A stretch of 64,000 nt of DNA from Streptomyces platensis. GTDB lineage: Bacteria > Actinomycetota > Actinomycetes > Streptomycetales > Streptomycetaceae. The stretch spans positions 7,626,001-7,690,000 of the forward strand of contig NZ_CP023691.1 in NCBI RefSeq assembly GCF_008704855.1, written 5' to 3'. The notes beneath the pieces were generated by a model that made no database searches, was not told the DNA's origin, and saw only the letters and a list, made by a program, of their open reading frames with translations. Shown one piece after another: positions 49,965 to 58,133 of this stretch (positions within the stretch are counted from its first letter, which is position 1; each line of letters begins with the position of its first letter). Position numbers and translations under genes: made by a program.

Positions 49965-50249
49965 ATGATCCGCAGACGGGTGGTGGTCTCCGGAGACGTG
50001 CACGGCGTGTTCTTCCGCGACACCTGCCGGCGCACGGCCGACGGCCTGGGAGTGGCCGGCTGGGTGCGCAACCTCCCGGACGGGACGGTGGAGGCCGTGT
50101 GCGAGGGCGAGCCCGAGCGCGTACAGAAGCTGGTGGACTGGGCGCATCAGGGCCCGCCCCTGGCCACCGTCGACGCGGTCTCCGTACGGGAGGAGGAGCC
50201 CGAGGGGCTGACGGGCTTCGAGATCCGGCCGACACCCGCAGGGTTCTGA
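49965..50249 (+). CDS. acyP: Acylphosphatase
   Basis: A 94-residue acylphosphatase that hydrolyses acyl phosphates. The active site reads VVSGDVHGVFFRDTCRRTAD (phosphate-binding Arg in FFRD) and VAGWVRNLPDGTVEAVCEGE (catalytic Asn in WVRN). Size and both motifs are complete. It starts at ATG 49965 after GGTGACGAGGTGAG. Confidence 0.95.
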   Translation: MIRRRVVVSGDVHGVFFRDTCRRTADGLGVAGWVRNLPDGTVEAVCEGEPERVQKLVDWAHQGPPLATVDAVSVREEEPEGLTGFEIRPTPAGF

Positions 50250-50329
50250 CCGGGCGGGCACCCGGGCCGGGCCGTGTCACGTCCCGGCCGCCCGCCGCCC
50301 CAGCCGCCCCCGCCCCACGACCGACCACG

Positions 50330-51733
50330 TCACCCCATCAGGAACGCCGCATCCCAGCCGTTCACCTCAGCCGCGCCGACTCCCCGGCGGGCGTCGGCGT
50401 ACTCGGCCAGGACGAGTGCGACCCCGGCGGCGCCGTCCAGCAGCCCGGGGTGGTGCACCCGGTGCGGTGCGGGCCCCGACGCGGGGGAGGGCGGCACAAC
50501 CTGGCGGTAGCCAAAGGGAGTTCGGGGGTCGTACTCCGCCACGAGCTCCTGGGCGAGGTCGTCCGCCCTCGCCCACCACTCGGTGCGTCCCGTGGCGACG
50601 GCCATCCGGCTGACGGTGTGCAGGACGCCCGCACGGCCATGGCAGAAGCCCGGGTCGGTGGCTACCGCGGCATCCAGTGGGTGGCGCGCCAGGCCACTGA
50701 CCGCGTCCTCCGCCAGGGCCGTCAGCCGGCCGTCACCGAGCGCCCGCCCGGCCAGATACAGGGACCAGGCGATCCCGGCGGTCCCGTAACACCACCCCGG
50801 CCGGCTCCTCGCCCCCGCCTCCCGGGGCGGCTGGAGCTCCTGGGGCGGGTGGGAAGACTCCCCGGCTGCCTCCGTAGGGGCGACGCGGCCGGGCCACCGC
50901 ATGCCCAGGTCGCCGGTGTACGCCACGCTGACCACCCAGTCGGCCATACGGCGGAGGGCGTCCGCCATCCCCGGCACCCGGTGTCCGGACCGGTACGCCA
51001 GCGACATCAGGGCCAGGGGCCCGCAAATCCCGTGCGCGACACCGACGTTGAGGTCACCCCTCGGGTACTCCTCGCGGTCACGGGCGAGGAGATAGCGGTC
51101 GGGGGCGCACCACCATCCCGGTACGTGGCTTCCGTCGGCCACCGGGGACCGTACGGGGTGCGTCATCCGGACCAGATGGGTGAGGACGTCGCGGAGTGCC
51201 TGCGCGCACCGCTCGTCGCCGTGGTCGGCCGCCAGCAGGAGGCCACGGGCCTCGCCCGCCAGGCCCGAGATCACGTCGTAGTCGCCGGCCGCCAGCCCTG
51301 GGCCGTGTTCCTGCCGCCGGGCCGTCAACCGGGCGACCCGGGCCCGGACGTATGCGGCGTGCACCTCGGCGCAGCGCGCCAGCAGCCGGGTATAGCCGCC
51401 GTGCGCGTCGGCGTGCAGCCGTGCAGGCAGCAGCAGATCACCGACCGCGGCCGGACCGGCGTCGGTGGTCGCCGCGACGGCCGCCGCGAGATGGGCGTGC
51501 CCGATCGCCGCATACCGGGCGTCGTTCCGGGCGCATCTGGTGTGCAGCAGTGCGATGCCCGGGTGGCCCATCAGCAGCGACGCGGGCTGCCAGGCGGGTT
51601 GCCACAGGTCCGGCGGCAGCGCGGTGAGCGCCTCGTGCGCCGTACCGGCCACCCGCTCCGGTGAGCTCAGCAGATCGGCGACGCGGTACGCGATGTCGGA
51701 CGCCGCGTCGCACAGCGCGAGGGGTGCGGTCAT
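50330..51733 (-). CDS. lanC: LanC-type lanthionine cyclase
   Basis: The zinc enzyme (467 residues) that adds Cys thiols to dehydrated residues to close lanthionine rings. Zinc ligands Cys315 (GWCYGTAGIA) and Cys364-His365 (PGFCHGRAGV) are visible, as is His234 in VGVAHGICGPLAL. The first 150 residues form the expected alpha-toroid start (LLMGHPGIALLH). Its ATG overlaps the lanB stop (ATGA, 51730-51733), so translation is coupled. A family of Cys-rich end ligands is complete; therefore active. Confidence 0.95.
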   Translation of the reverse strand: MTAPLALCDAASDIAYRVADLLSSPERVAGTAHEALTALPPDLWQPAWQPASLLMGHPGIALLHTRCARNDARYAAIGHAHLAAAVAATTDAGPAAVGDLLLPARLHADAHGGYTRLLARCAEVHAAYVRARVARLTARRQEHGPGLAAGDYDVISGLAGEARGLLLAADHGDERCAQALRDVLTHLVRMTHPVRSPVADGSHVPGWWCAPDRYLLARDREEYPRGDLNVGVAHGICGPLALMSLAYRSGHRVPGMADALRRMADWVVSVAYTGDLGMRWPGRVAPTEAAGESSHPPQELQPPREAGARSRPGWCYGTAGIAWSLYLAGRALGDGRLTALAEDAVSGLARHPLDAAVATDPGFCHGRAGVLHTVSRMAVATGRTEWWARADDLAQELVAEYDPRTPFGYRQVVPPSPASGPAPHRVHHPGLLDGAAGVALVLAEYADARRGVGAAEVNGWDAAFLMG

Positions 51734-54700
51734 CGGTTGTTCCGCCGCCGTCCGAGCCACCGCGCCAGCGCCTCACGGGCCGTCACTTGCGCCGTCCGTT
51801 CCGATTCGGGCCGTGGGCCGAGCAGCCGGTTGCAGTGCATATGGGCCAGGCTCAGGGCGATCCGTGCTGTCCGGTCGCGGTCCGTCGCACCGGCCGCCAG
51901 CACCTCACCCAGACCGGCCAGCGCCGGGCCGCGGGTGCTCCACCCCACGCCCCAGCCGTCCGCCGCGGCCGACGGCCGGGGCCGGGCGTGCGCGTCCAGC
52001 AGCGCGGCGACCTCCTGCTTCCGGGACCGCGGGACCTCTGCGCGGTGCGCCAGTACCGACGGGCCGCTGAGCCAGTTGAGCGCCTCGTCCGGGGAGCCGA
52101 GGCGGGTGACGATGTCGAGGATGCCCAGCGCGGCCGGCAACGAGGGGTCGCCCAGCTGGTCGGGGGCCATGGCCAGCAGTGTGACGACGGACTCGCTGTC
52201 GGCGTGGAAGACGCGCTCGGCGTGATCGAGGGCGGCCGGTCCGCCGTACCGCTCGACCTCGGGTTCGTAGGTGTCCAGGACCATCGTCCCGAGGAGCCCC
52301 GCCGCCGCCAGATCCCGCGCCCAGGAGTGGAGCTCGGGCAGCAGCACCGGCCACAGGGATTCCGGCGTGCCGTGGAAGCGCAGCCGGATGTGCGGCGCCG
52401 GGTCCTCGTAACGGAGGAAGAACCAGCGGTCGGCGCCCGCCCTGCGCAGCAGCTCGGGGTCGGTCAGCGCGCCGAGGTGACGGGCCAGCACCTCCGGCTG
52501 GCGGGCCGGGGGCACATAGAGCTTCGCGTAGAGCCACTCGCCGCCGGGCAGATGGGTGCGCGTACTCCGGCCGCCGTCCGGGCCGTTCATCAGGGGCGCT
52601 ACCGGCGCCGCGGCAGGCCGGACCTGCCGGGTACCGTGCGCGGCGCCCCGGCCCGCGGACCGGGCGAAGACGGGAAAGACGAACTCGGCGGCATGGGGGC
52701 CCTCAGCGCTCCGGAACCACTGCCGTTCCGCCCGGCCTCCGTACTGCTCCACCAGCGTCAGACCGGCCGCCCGCCGCACCTCGTCCCGCAGGACCGGGAG
52801 ATGCAGCGGATCGTCGAGGTCGACCGCGACGCGGTGGTCGGCCTTGGTGAGCAGCACCCGCCGGGGCACATCCCAGCGCCGCCGCCACTTCCCGACCTGC
52901 TCACCCCACTCCTCGTCCCCGCGGTCGGCCGCCGCGCGCAGGGCCCGGTCCGGCAGCCAGCGCGCCGGGGAGAGCACGGTCCGGCCGTGGCGCACCCGCG
53001 GCAGCACGGGAGCCGAGGCCCAGCGTCCCCAGCTCCACGGTGCGCAGAAGGACCGACCCTCCTGTCCGAGCTCCAGCAGGAACCGCGCCACATACGGAAG
53101 ATGACCGTTGGCCGGATGGAGCATCGAGTACGAGAGCGGGCGCACCCTGCGGCCGGTCGCGCCGTCGATGAGCCGGAGGCCGTCGGTGTCCGCGTGGACC
53201 GCGAGGTTCTCCAGGCGCAGATCGTGCGCCGTCTCCGCGGCGGCGGGGCCGACACCCAGGGGGATGCGATGGGTCAGCCACTGCGGAACGGCGGAGACAT
53301 TGGCGGAACGCGCCACCCTGGGCCGGTAGGCGACACAGGCCGGAATCTCGTCGTCCGGTGCGCTCTGCTCCGCGTGCAGCGCCAGCTCCTGAACTCGCGC
53401 GCCCGAGGGGCCGAATACCGGCGCGAATCGGCTGAACATCGCCCCCGCCAGCGGCGACACCGCCTGCGGCGCGAGCACCAGATGAAAGTCCCCGGCGCAC
53501 AGGGCCTCCCAGTCCGGAGCCACCAGCTCGGCGCCCACCTCCATACTCAGCGGGGCGGGCCCGCGCTCGGCCGGTTCCAGGGTGCGCACGGTCTCCTCGT
53601 CCAGCACCACTTCCCGTACGCCACGGCGCGCCGCGTCCATCAGCAGCTCGCCGAGGACCCGGTCGCGCTCCCCCGACTCGGGAGAGGGCACGGCTTCGGG
53701 CTGCCGATAGGCGAGGGGGAGCCCCAACCCCCGGGCCTCGTCGAGCAGTTCCAGGACCGGCACCGCGTGGTCGGTGCCATACCGTTCGAGGAAGGCCAGG
53801 TGGTAGTCGCGCAGATGCGGATTGCCGCGGTGGACGGGGGAGGTCCGCCACAGCACCGTCGCGGCCTGTGCCGCTTCCCGGGCCACCTCGGGCGGCAGAG
53901 TCAGCCGTATGTCCAGGGCCAGGTCGGTCTGGAGGACGTCGGCAGCCGGTTCCAGCGCCCGCATCCGTGCGGAGACCGCGGTCAGCCGGGCCCGCCGGTC
54001 GCCCGGCGGTGCGGCATCCAGGGACGCCAACTCATCGTGCACCGCGTCCAGTTCACGGGCAGTCGGATGGTCAACCCCGTGCAGCTGGTCGCGTAAGTGG
54101 TCGAGGGGGGCGGTGCAGTCGGGCGGCGGCGTCAGATCGGTCAGCAGGAAGTGGCCGCGCACGAGCTGGGTGATGCTGCCCTCGACCGCGCCTTCGGGCG
54201 CGTGGGGGAACGCTCGCCGGCCCGCTTCCACCAGCAGAGGAAACGGCGTGGGCCGCGCCGCGGCCGCCAGGAGGTGCTGGACCACCCGGGTGTGGCGCAC
54301 CGACCCCGCCAACTGCCGTTCGCCGCTGGGGTCGTGGTGGTCGACCAGCACCAGCCGGCCGTCCCGTACGGTGTGCAGGTTGTTGGCCGTGAGCCGCGAG
54401 CGCTCCAGTACGGCGGGGAGAGCGCGCAGCGTCTCCAGTACGCCGTCCAGCCAGGCCGCGTCCGGCCGGGTCACGGTGCGCCCGTCCCCGAGCAATTCCC
54501 GTGCGGGTGCCGGCCCGAATCCGGCGAGGCCGACCCCGGCGAACAAGCCGAACGGGGTGGGTCGGTGGGACATCCGTGAGCGGTATTTCATCAGTGACAT
54601 CGCGATACGGCGCAGCGACTTGAGCCGGAGCGATTCCCCGGCGACGGCGCGGTCCACCTCGTCCGCGAGGCTCACGCTGGCCAGGCTGACCGCCGTCATC

Positions 54701-54879
54701 AGCCGTGGGTCGACGGCCAGTTCCGCTATCCGGCGGCGCAGCCGGGCTGCCTCGTGCGGCGCCTCGCCGGACGGCCGGGGCTCGGGGGCCGGGGGATCGT
54801 CCGAGGGCAGTGGGAGGGCCGCGGCCCGTACCAGAGCCACCTTCCCGCACTCGAATCGCACATCATCCGCACTGCTCAC
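51730..54879 (-). CDS. lanB: LanB-type lantibiotic dehydratase (full-length)
   Basis: A 1049-residue class I dehydratase that glutamylates Ser/Thr of the precursor with glutamyl-tRNA and eliminates it. The N-terminal glutamylation domain includes YRSRMSHRPTPFGLFAGVGL. The C-terminal elimination (SpaB_C) domain begins near GGEWLYAKLYVPPARQPEVL and contains WFFLRYEDPAPHIRLRFHG. The frame opens further upstream to a GTG at 54963, but that start lies inside a large hairpin; GTG 54879 with GGGGACAGG is preferred. It follows lanA by 99 bases. Confidence 0.95.
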   Translation of the reverse strand: MSSADDVRFECGKVALVRAAALPLPSDDPPAPEPRPSGEAPHEAARLRRRIAELAVDPRLMTAVSLASVSLADEVDRAVAGESLRLKSLRRIAMSLMKYRSRMSHRPTPFGLFAGVGLAGFGPAPARELLGDGRTVTRPDAAWLDGVLETLRALPAVLERSRLTANNLHTVRDGRLVLVDHHDPSGERQLAGSVRHTRVVQHLLAAAARPTPFPLLVEAGRRAFPHAPEGAVEGSITQLVRGHFLLTDLTPPPDCTAPLDHLRDQLHGVDHPTARELDAVHDELASLDAAPPGDRRARLTAVSARMRALEPAADVLQTDLALDIRLTLPPEVAREAAQAATVLWRTSPVHRGNPHLRDYHLAFLERYGTDHAVPVLELLDEARGLGLPLAYRQPEAVPSPESGERDRVLGELLMDAARRGVREVVLDEETVRTLEPAERGPAPLSMEVGAELVAPDWEALCAGDFHLVLAPQAVSPLAGAMFSRFAPVFGPSGARVQELALHAEQSAPDDEIPACVAYRPRVARSANVSAVPQWLTHRIPLGVGPAAAETAHDLRLENLAVHADTDGLRLIDGATGRRVRPLSYSMLHPANGHLPYVARFLLELGQEGRSFCAPWSWGRWASAPVLPRVRHGRTVLSPARWLPDRALRAAADRGDEEWGEQVGKWRRRWDVPRRVLLTKADHRVAVDLDDPLHLPVLRDEVRRAAGLTLVEQYGGRAERQWFRSAEGPHAAEFVFPVFARSAGRGAAHGTRQVRPAAAPVAPLMNGPDGGRSTRTHLPGGEWLYAKLYVPPARQPEVLARHLGALTDPELLRRAGADRWFFLRYEDPAPHIRLRFHGTPESLWPVLLPELHSWARDLAAAGLLGTMVLDTYEPEVERYGGPAALDHAERVFHADSESVVTLLAMAPDQLGDPSLPAALGILDIVTRLGSPDEALNWLSGPSVLAHRAEVPRSRKQEVAALLDAHARPRPSAAADGWGVGWSTRGPALAGLGEVLAAGATDRDRTARIALSLAHMHCNRLLGPRPESERTAQVTAREALARWLGRRRNNR

Positions 54880-54926
54880 GCCTGTCCCCGCCCCGCCCGT
54901 TCCGTGCCACCGCTTCGCCCGACGAC

Positions 54927-54971
54927 GGTGCGGGGTGCCGCGGGAAACGATGTCCCGCAGCACCCCGCACC
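54927..54971 (-). terminator. Large hairpin (attenuator) between lanA and lanB
   Basis: GGTGCGGGGTGC (54927-54938) pairs with GCACCCCGCACC (54960-54971), and inside GCGGGA (54940-54945) pairs with TCCCGC (54953-54958), leaving a seven-base loop. It starts eight bases after the lanA stop. It should terminate or pause most transcripts, giving much precursor and little modification enzyme, and could protect the lanA message from 3' decay. Confidence 0.88.
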
Positions 54972-54978
54972 GGTGTGG

Positions 54979-55119
54979 TCAGCAGCTCCAGGAGGTGGGC
55001 GGGCAGACCTGCGTCATCAGCTTCGAGTCCTGGGCCTTCGCCGCGGTCGTGGCCGACTCCATGATCTCCATGTCCAGGTCGAGGTCGAATTCGTCCAGGT
55101 TGATGGTGACGTTCTCCAT
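54979..55119 (-). CDS. lanA: Class I lanthipeptide precursor (FxLD-type leader)
   Basis: A 46-residue precursor. GGAGGGG is placed correctly before ATG 55119; the open frame upstream is leader RNA. Leader residues about 1-30 (MENVTINLDEFDLDLDMEIM) are acidic with the FDLD box typical of FxLD-family leaders that bind LanB. The core is near the C terminus: DSKLMTQVCPPTSWSC, with Cys39 and Cys46 and dehydratable Ser32, Thr36, Thr42, Ser43 and Ser45. At most two rings can form. The core differs from the usual Cys-rich FxLD cores. No LanD or protease gene is nearby. Cleavage site is unknown. Confidence 0.85.
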   Translation of the reverse strand: MENVTINLDEFDLDLDMEIMESATTAAKAQDSKLMTQVCPPTSWSC

Positions 55120-55148
55120 GGTCCCCTCCAAGGAAAGATAATTTAATT

Positions 55149-55186
55149 CCGGATCATTTCCGGTTGTTGCGGAGATATTTCGCAAC
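55149..55186 (-). promoter_or_regulatory. Two palindromes upstream of lanA
   Basis: CCGGATCATTTCCGG (55149-55163) has perfect CCGGA/TCCGG arms. GTTGCG (55166-55171) and CGCAAC (55181-55186) flank nine bases. They lie 30-67 bases before the lanA start within AT-richer DNA that should contain its promoter, so they are candidate sites for a pathway regulator, perhaps the TPR-type regulator encoded two genes upstream. Confidence 0.55.
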
Positions 55187-55328
55187 TGCCGAGGTATTTC
55201 ATACGAGGTCGCGATCTTCGTCAAGAGCGTTTAAAGGCCGCCCAGCGAGGGCAACACCCTTGCTCTGCACCGGAGTTGACCTGATGGCGCGCCGGTTGCA
55301 CGCCTCCGCTGCGGCCCTCTGGCAGTGC

Positions 55329-56357
55329 TCAGAGGAAGTCGAGTTCGGAGGTGAGCCGGACCCCCGTACGGTGCAGCACTTCCTGCTGTACGAGCTCGAT
55401 CGCCCGGGTGAAATTGGCGGCGGTCGCCCCCTCGTCGGCGACGAGGGTGTAATGCAGCGAGGAAACGCGCACGCCCGTGACGATCGGGGTGCTCAGCTCG
55501 AAACCGGCCTGCCGGATGAGCCAGCTCGCACTCACCCGCGTCGAGCCGTCGGGGAAGCGGTTCACGGGGGCGTTGCGCGCTCGCAGACCGTCGGCCTGGG
55601 CGGGCGAGATCTCGGGGCTGAGGAACACACTGCCGACCGATCGGTCATCGGTGCCACTACAGCCCAGCACCATGCCCTTGCTCCGCCGGACGGCGAGCAC
55701 CGCCTGGGCCACCTCGTCCAGCGGCACCCGGCTCCCGACCGGCACATCGAGCGCGGCGGCCACCGTCCGATACGTCACCGGCGTGCTCAGCGCGGACCGG
55801 CGCAGCGCGAAGACCAGAGTGAGCAGGGTCCACCGGCGGGAGTGCTTGAAGACGCTGGTGCGGTGGCCCAGCCCGCAGGCCGCGGCGTCCAGGGTGACCA
55901 TCCGGCCCAGTTCCCAGTCCCACGCGGTCACTTCCACCAGACAGTCGGCCGTCTCCTGGCCGTAGGCGCCGACATTCTGGACCGGGGTGGCGCCGGTGGT
56001 CCCGGGGATGCCCACCAGCATCTCCATGCCCGTCAGGCCCTCGGCGACGGTGGTGTCGACCAGGTCGCCGAGGAGGTGTCCGGCCTGCACCTCGACCAGC
56101 ACCCGCCCCTCGTCGGTGTGGCCGGTCATCCGGACGCCCTTGGTGCTCATCCGCAGCACCGCGCCCGCACAGCCGGCGTCGCTGACCACCACATTGCTTC
56201 CTTCGCCGAGACAGACCGGCCGGCCCGGGGAGGCGTCGGCCAGCGCGACGAACTCGGGGAAGTCCGCGGGGTCGAACAGCTCGAAGAGGACCGCCGCCGG
56301 TCCTCCGAGACCCAGTGTGGTCATCGGGGCAAGCGGTGCCTCGTGAGTGACTCGCAT
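55329..56357 (-). CDS. murB: UDP-N-acetylenolpyruvoylglucosamine reductase (MurB), lanthipeptide-linked copy
   Basis: An FAD enzyme of 342 residues that reduces UDP-GlcNAc-enolpyruvate to UDP-MurNAc in peptidoglycan synthesis. FAD-domain motifs are MTTLGLGGPAAVLFE, CLGEGSNVVVSDAG and GIPGTTGATPVQNVGAYGQE; the catalytic Ser region is DDRSVGSVFLSPE, and the type I C terminus FELSTPIVTGVRVSSLHYTL is complete. ATG 56357 follows AGGAACAT. It lies 209 bases upstream of lanA on the same strand. It may raise cell-wall precursor supply as self-protection, since many lanthipeptides bind lipid II. This role is inferred. Confidence 0.92.
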   Translation of the reverse strand: MRVTHEAPLAPMTTLGLGGPAAVLFELFDPADFPEFVALADASPGRPVCLGEGSNVVVSDAGCAGAVLRMSTKGVRMTGHTDEGRVLVEVQAGHLLGDLVDTTVAEGLTGMEMLVGIPGTTGATPVQNVGAYGQETADCLVEVTAWDWELGRMVTLDAAACGLGHRTSVFKHSRRWTLLTLVFALRRSALSTPVTYRTVAAALDVPVGSRVPLDEVAQAVLAVRRSKGMVLGCSGTDDRSVGSVFLSPEISPAQADGLRARNAPVNRFPDGSTRVSASWLIRQAGFELSTPIVTGVRVSSLHYTLVADEGATAANFTRAIELVQQEVLHRTGVRLTSELDFL

Positions 56358-56550
56358 ATGTTCCTGTTTCTCCTGGATGCCGTTCCGTGTCGAGGGGTCG
56401 TGGCATGGGAAGGGGCGCGGGGGCGAGGGCCGGCCCTCAGGGGGCGACGGGCCGGACGCCACCCGGCGCCACCGCACGACGAGCGGGGGCCGGGGCCCTG
56501 CTGACGGTCCCGGAACGGCACGGCGGCCGACGGGTGCTCGTGGCCACGTC

Positions 56551-57858
56551 TCAGCACGCCGCCCGCGCCCGGCCCGCCGCCAGCAGCGCGTCGGCCCGTT
56601 GCACGATGTCGCGCGCCACCGCACTGTCGTACCGCACGAACCGCCGCCGCAGCGCCATCAGCCGCGCGTGGGCGCGCTGTGAGCTGACGTGCTCGGCCAG
56701 CGTCAGTGCGTCCGTGGCGGCCGCCGCCGCGCCGTCGAGCTCGCCGCGCGTCAGCCGCGCCTCGGCCAGCGAGGCACTGTGCAGCAGCAGGTTGCGGGGC
56801 TGGCTGCCCTGGAGCATGTCGATCCCGCGCGTGAGATACGGCTCAGCCCGCTCGGGGCGCCCCAACTCCAGCCAGGCCCGGCCGGCATCGGCCACCATGA
56901 CCGCAGGGGTGAGCCAGTACGCCCAGAGCGGCTCGGCCGAGGGCCGGCCCGCCCGGCTGAGCTCGGCCGCGTCGTCCAGGGCCCGCTGACAGGCCGCCTC
57001 GTCGCCGAGACTGGCATGGGCCCGGGCCTCGCGGGTGGCCAGCAGCGCCTGGCCGATGCCCATATCCTCCTGCGCCGACCCCTTGCGGGCGATCCGGATC
57101 AGCCGCAGCGCCTCCTCGGGCCGGCCGGCCCATCCGGCCCGGTAGCTCATACAGGAGATGATGTACGCGGCGAGCGGCCGGTCACCGGCGGCCCGTGCGG
57201 CGCCCAGGGCGGCCAGGAAGCGGGAGTTGCTCAGCTCGTCCTGGCCCTGATCCGCCGTCAGCCAGGCGGTGAGCTGGCCGAGCTCGGCGATGATGCGATG
57301 CAGTTGCCGTCCGGTCGACGCGTCGTAGGAGTAGTGGGCGGCCATCCTCTCCGCCCACTGGAGGTCCTGGAGCGCCCAGTCCAGTACGAGCCCGCTGCTG
57401 CCGCTGTCGTCCAGCTGGCGCAGCTGCTGGATTCTGGCGGTCAGCATCTCGATCGCGATCCCGGGAATCTCCTCACCGCGCAGCCGCGAGGGCGGCGGCA
57501 GCGCGTCGTCGGCCACCAGCCAGTCCACCGACGCGGTGAGCGGATCGAGGGTGGCCGGCGGCTGCACGGGCGCCGCGGGGCGCGGCTGGGCGGAGCTCCG
57601 CCGCTGCGGCGGGACCGCGGAAGCGAAGTGCCCGGGCCACAGCGCCTCGACCGTGATCGGCTCACCGAGGTGGTCGGACAGGATCGTCGCGATGATGTAC
57701 GGCAGCCGACGCCGGGGGCAGGCGCCCTTCAGCCAGTTGTACGGAGCCTTGCTGCTGATGGTGCCGCTGCCGCACCGCCGGTTGATTTCACGGGCCAGCC
57801 GCTCCGGTGGCCAGGACAATCGCGCCAGGCAGGTCGCTAATACAGAGGTGTCGTTCAT
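56551..57858 (-). CDS. TPR-containing transcriptional regulator, NsdA-like
   Basis: A 435-residue Streptomyces regulator with an N-terminal DNA-binding-like region (LATCLARLSWPPERLAREIN, SKAPYNWLKGACPRRRLPYI) and C-terminal helical TPR-type repeats (AIISCMSYRAGWAGRPEEAL-like AAYIISCMSYRAGWAGRPEE, LLATREARAHASLGDEAACQ, LAEARLTRGELDGAAAAATD). Such proteins, like NsdA, control antibiotic synthesis or sporulation. ATG 57858 is the family-like start. It is the first of the minus-strand genes leading into murB and the lanthipeptide cluster and is a plausible pathway regulator. Confidence 0.8.
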   Translation of the reverse strand: MNDTSVLATCLARLSWPPERLAREINRRCGSGTISSKAPYNWLKGACPRRRLPYIIATILSDHLGEPITVEALWPGHFASAVPPQRRSSAQPRPAAPVQPPATLDPLTASVDWLVADDALPPPSRLRGEEIPGIAIEMLTARIQQLRQLDDSGSSGLVLDWALQDLQWAERMAAHYSYDASTGRQLHRIIAELGQLTAWLTADQGQDELSNSRFLAALGAARAAGDRPLAAYIISCMSYRAGWAGRPEEALRLIRIARKGSAQEDMGIGQALLATREARAHASLGDEAACQRALDDAAELSRAGRPSAEPLWAYWLTPAVMVADAGRAWLELGRPERAEPYLTRGIDMLQGSQPRNLLLHSASLAEARLTRGELDGAAAAATDALTLAEHVSSQRAHARLMALRRRFVRYDSAVARDIVQRADALLAAGRARAAC

Positions 57859-58133
57859 CGGCGGAGCACCTCGGCCGCGGCGGCGCTCGATGCCGGGGGT
57901 GGGGTGGCCGGGACCGTCGGCTCCGGCGACTGCCGGGGGAGCTCCGGAGTCATCTCCGACCGGAGTGGAATCGGGCCGACGATCTGCATAGCCGCTTTCC
58001 ACGCCCCCCTGCCGACAACTGCCCAGCCATAGTAGGGATTCCCGGGGGCGGGAGGCCGAATCTGTGATGACCGACACAGCTACTGCACACTGTATGCAAG
58101 TACAGGATTAAAGCATCAGGCGCCGCCCGGGCC

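Noticed and set aside
51661..54096. 811-residue open frame opposite lanB/lanC
   Set aside because: Exact antisense of the LanB gene with Arg/Gly/Gln-rich low complexity; LanB on the other strand has full family motifs.
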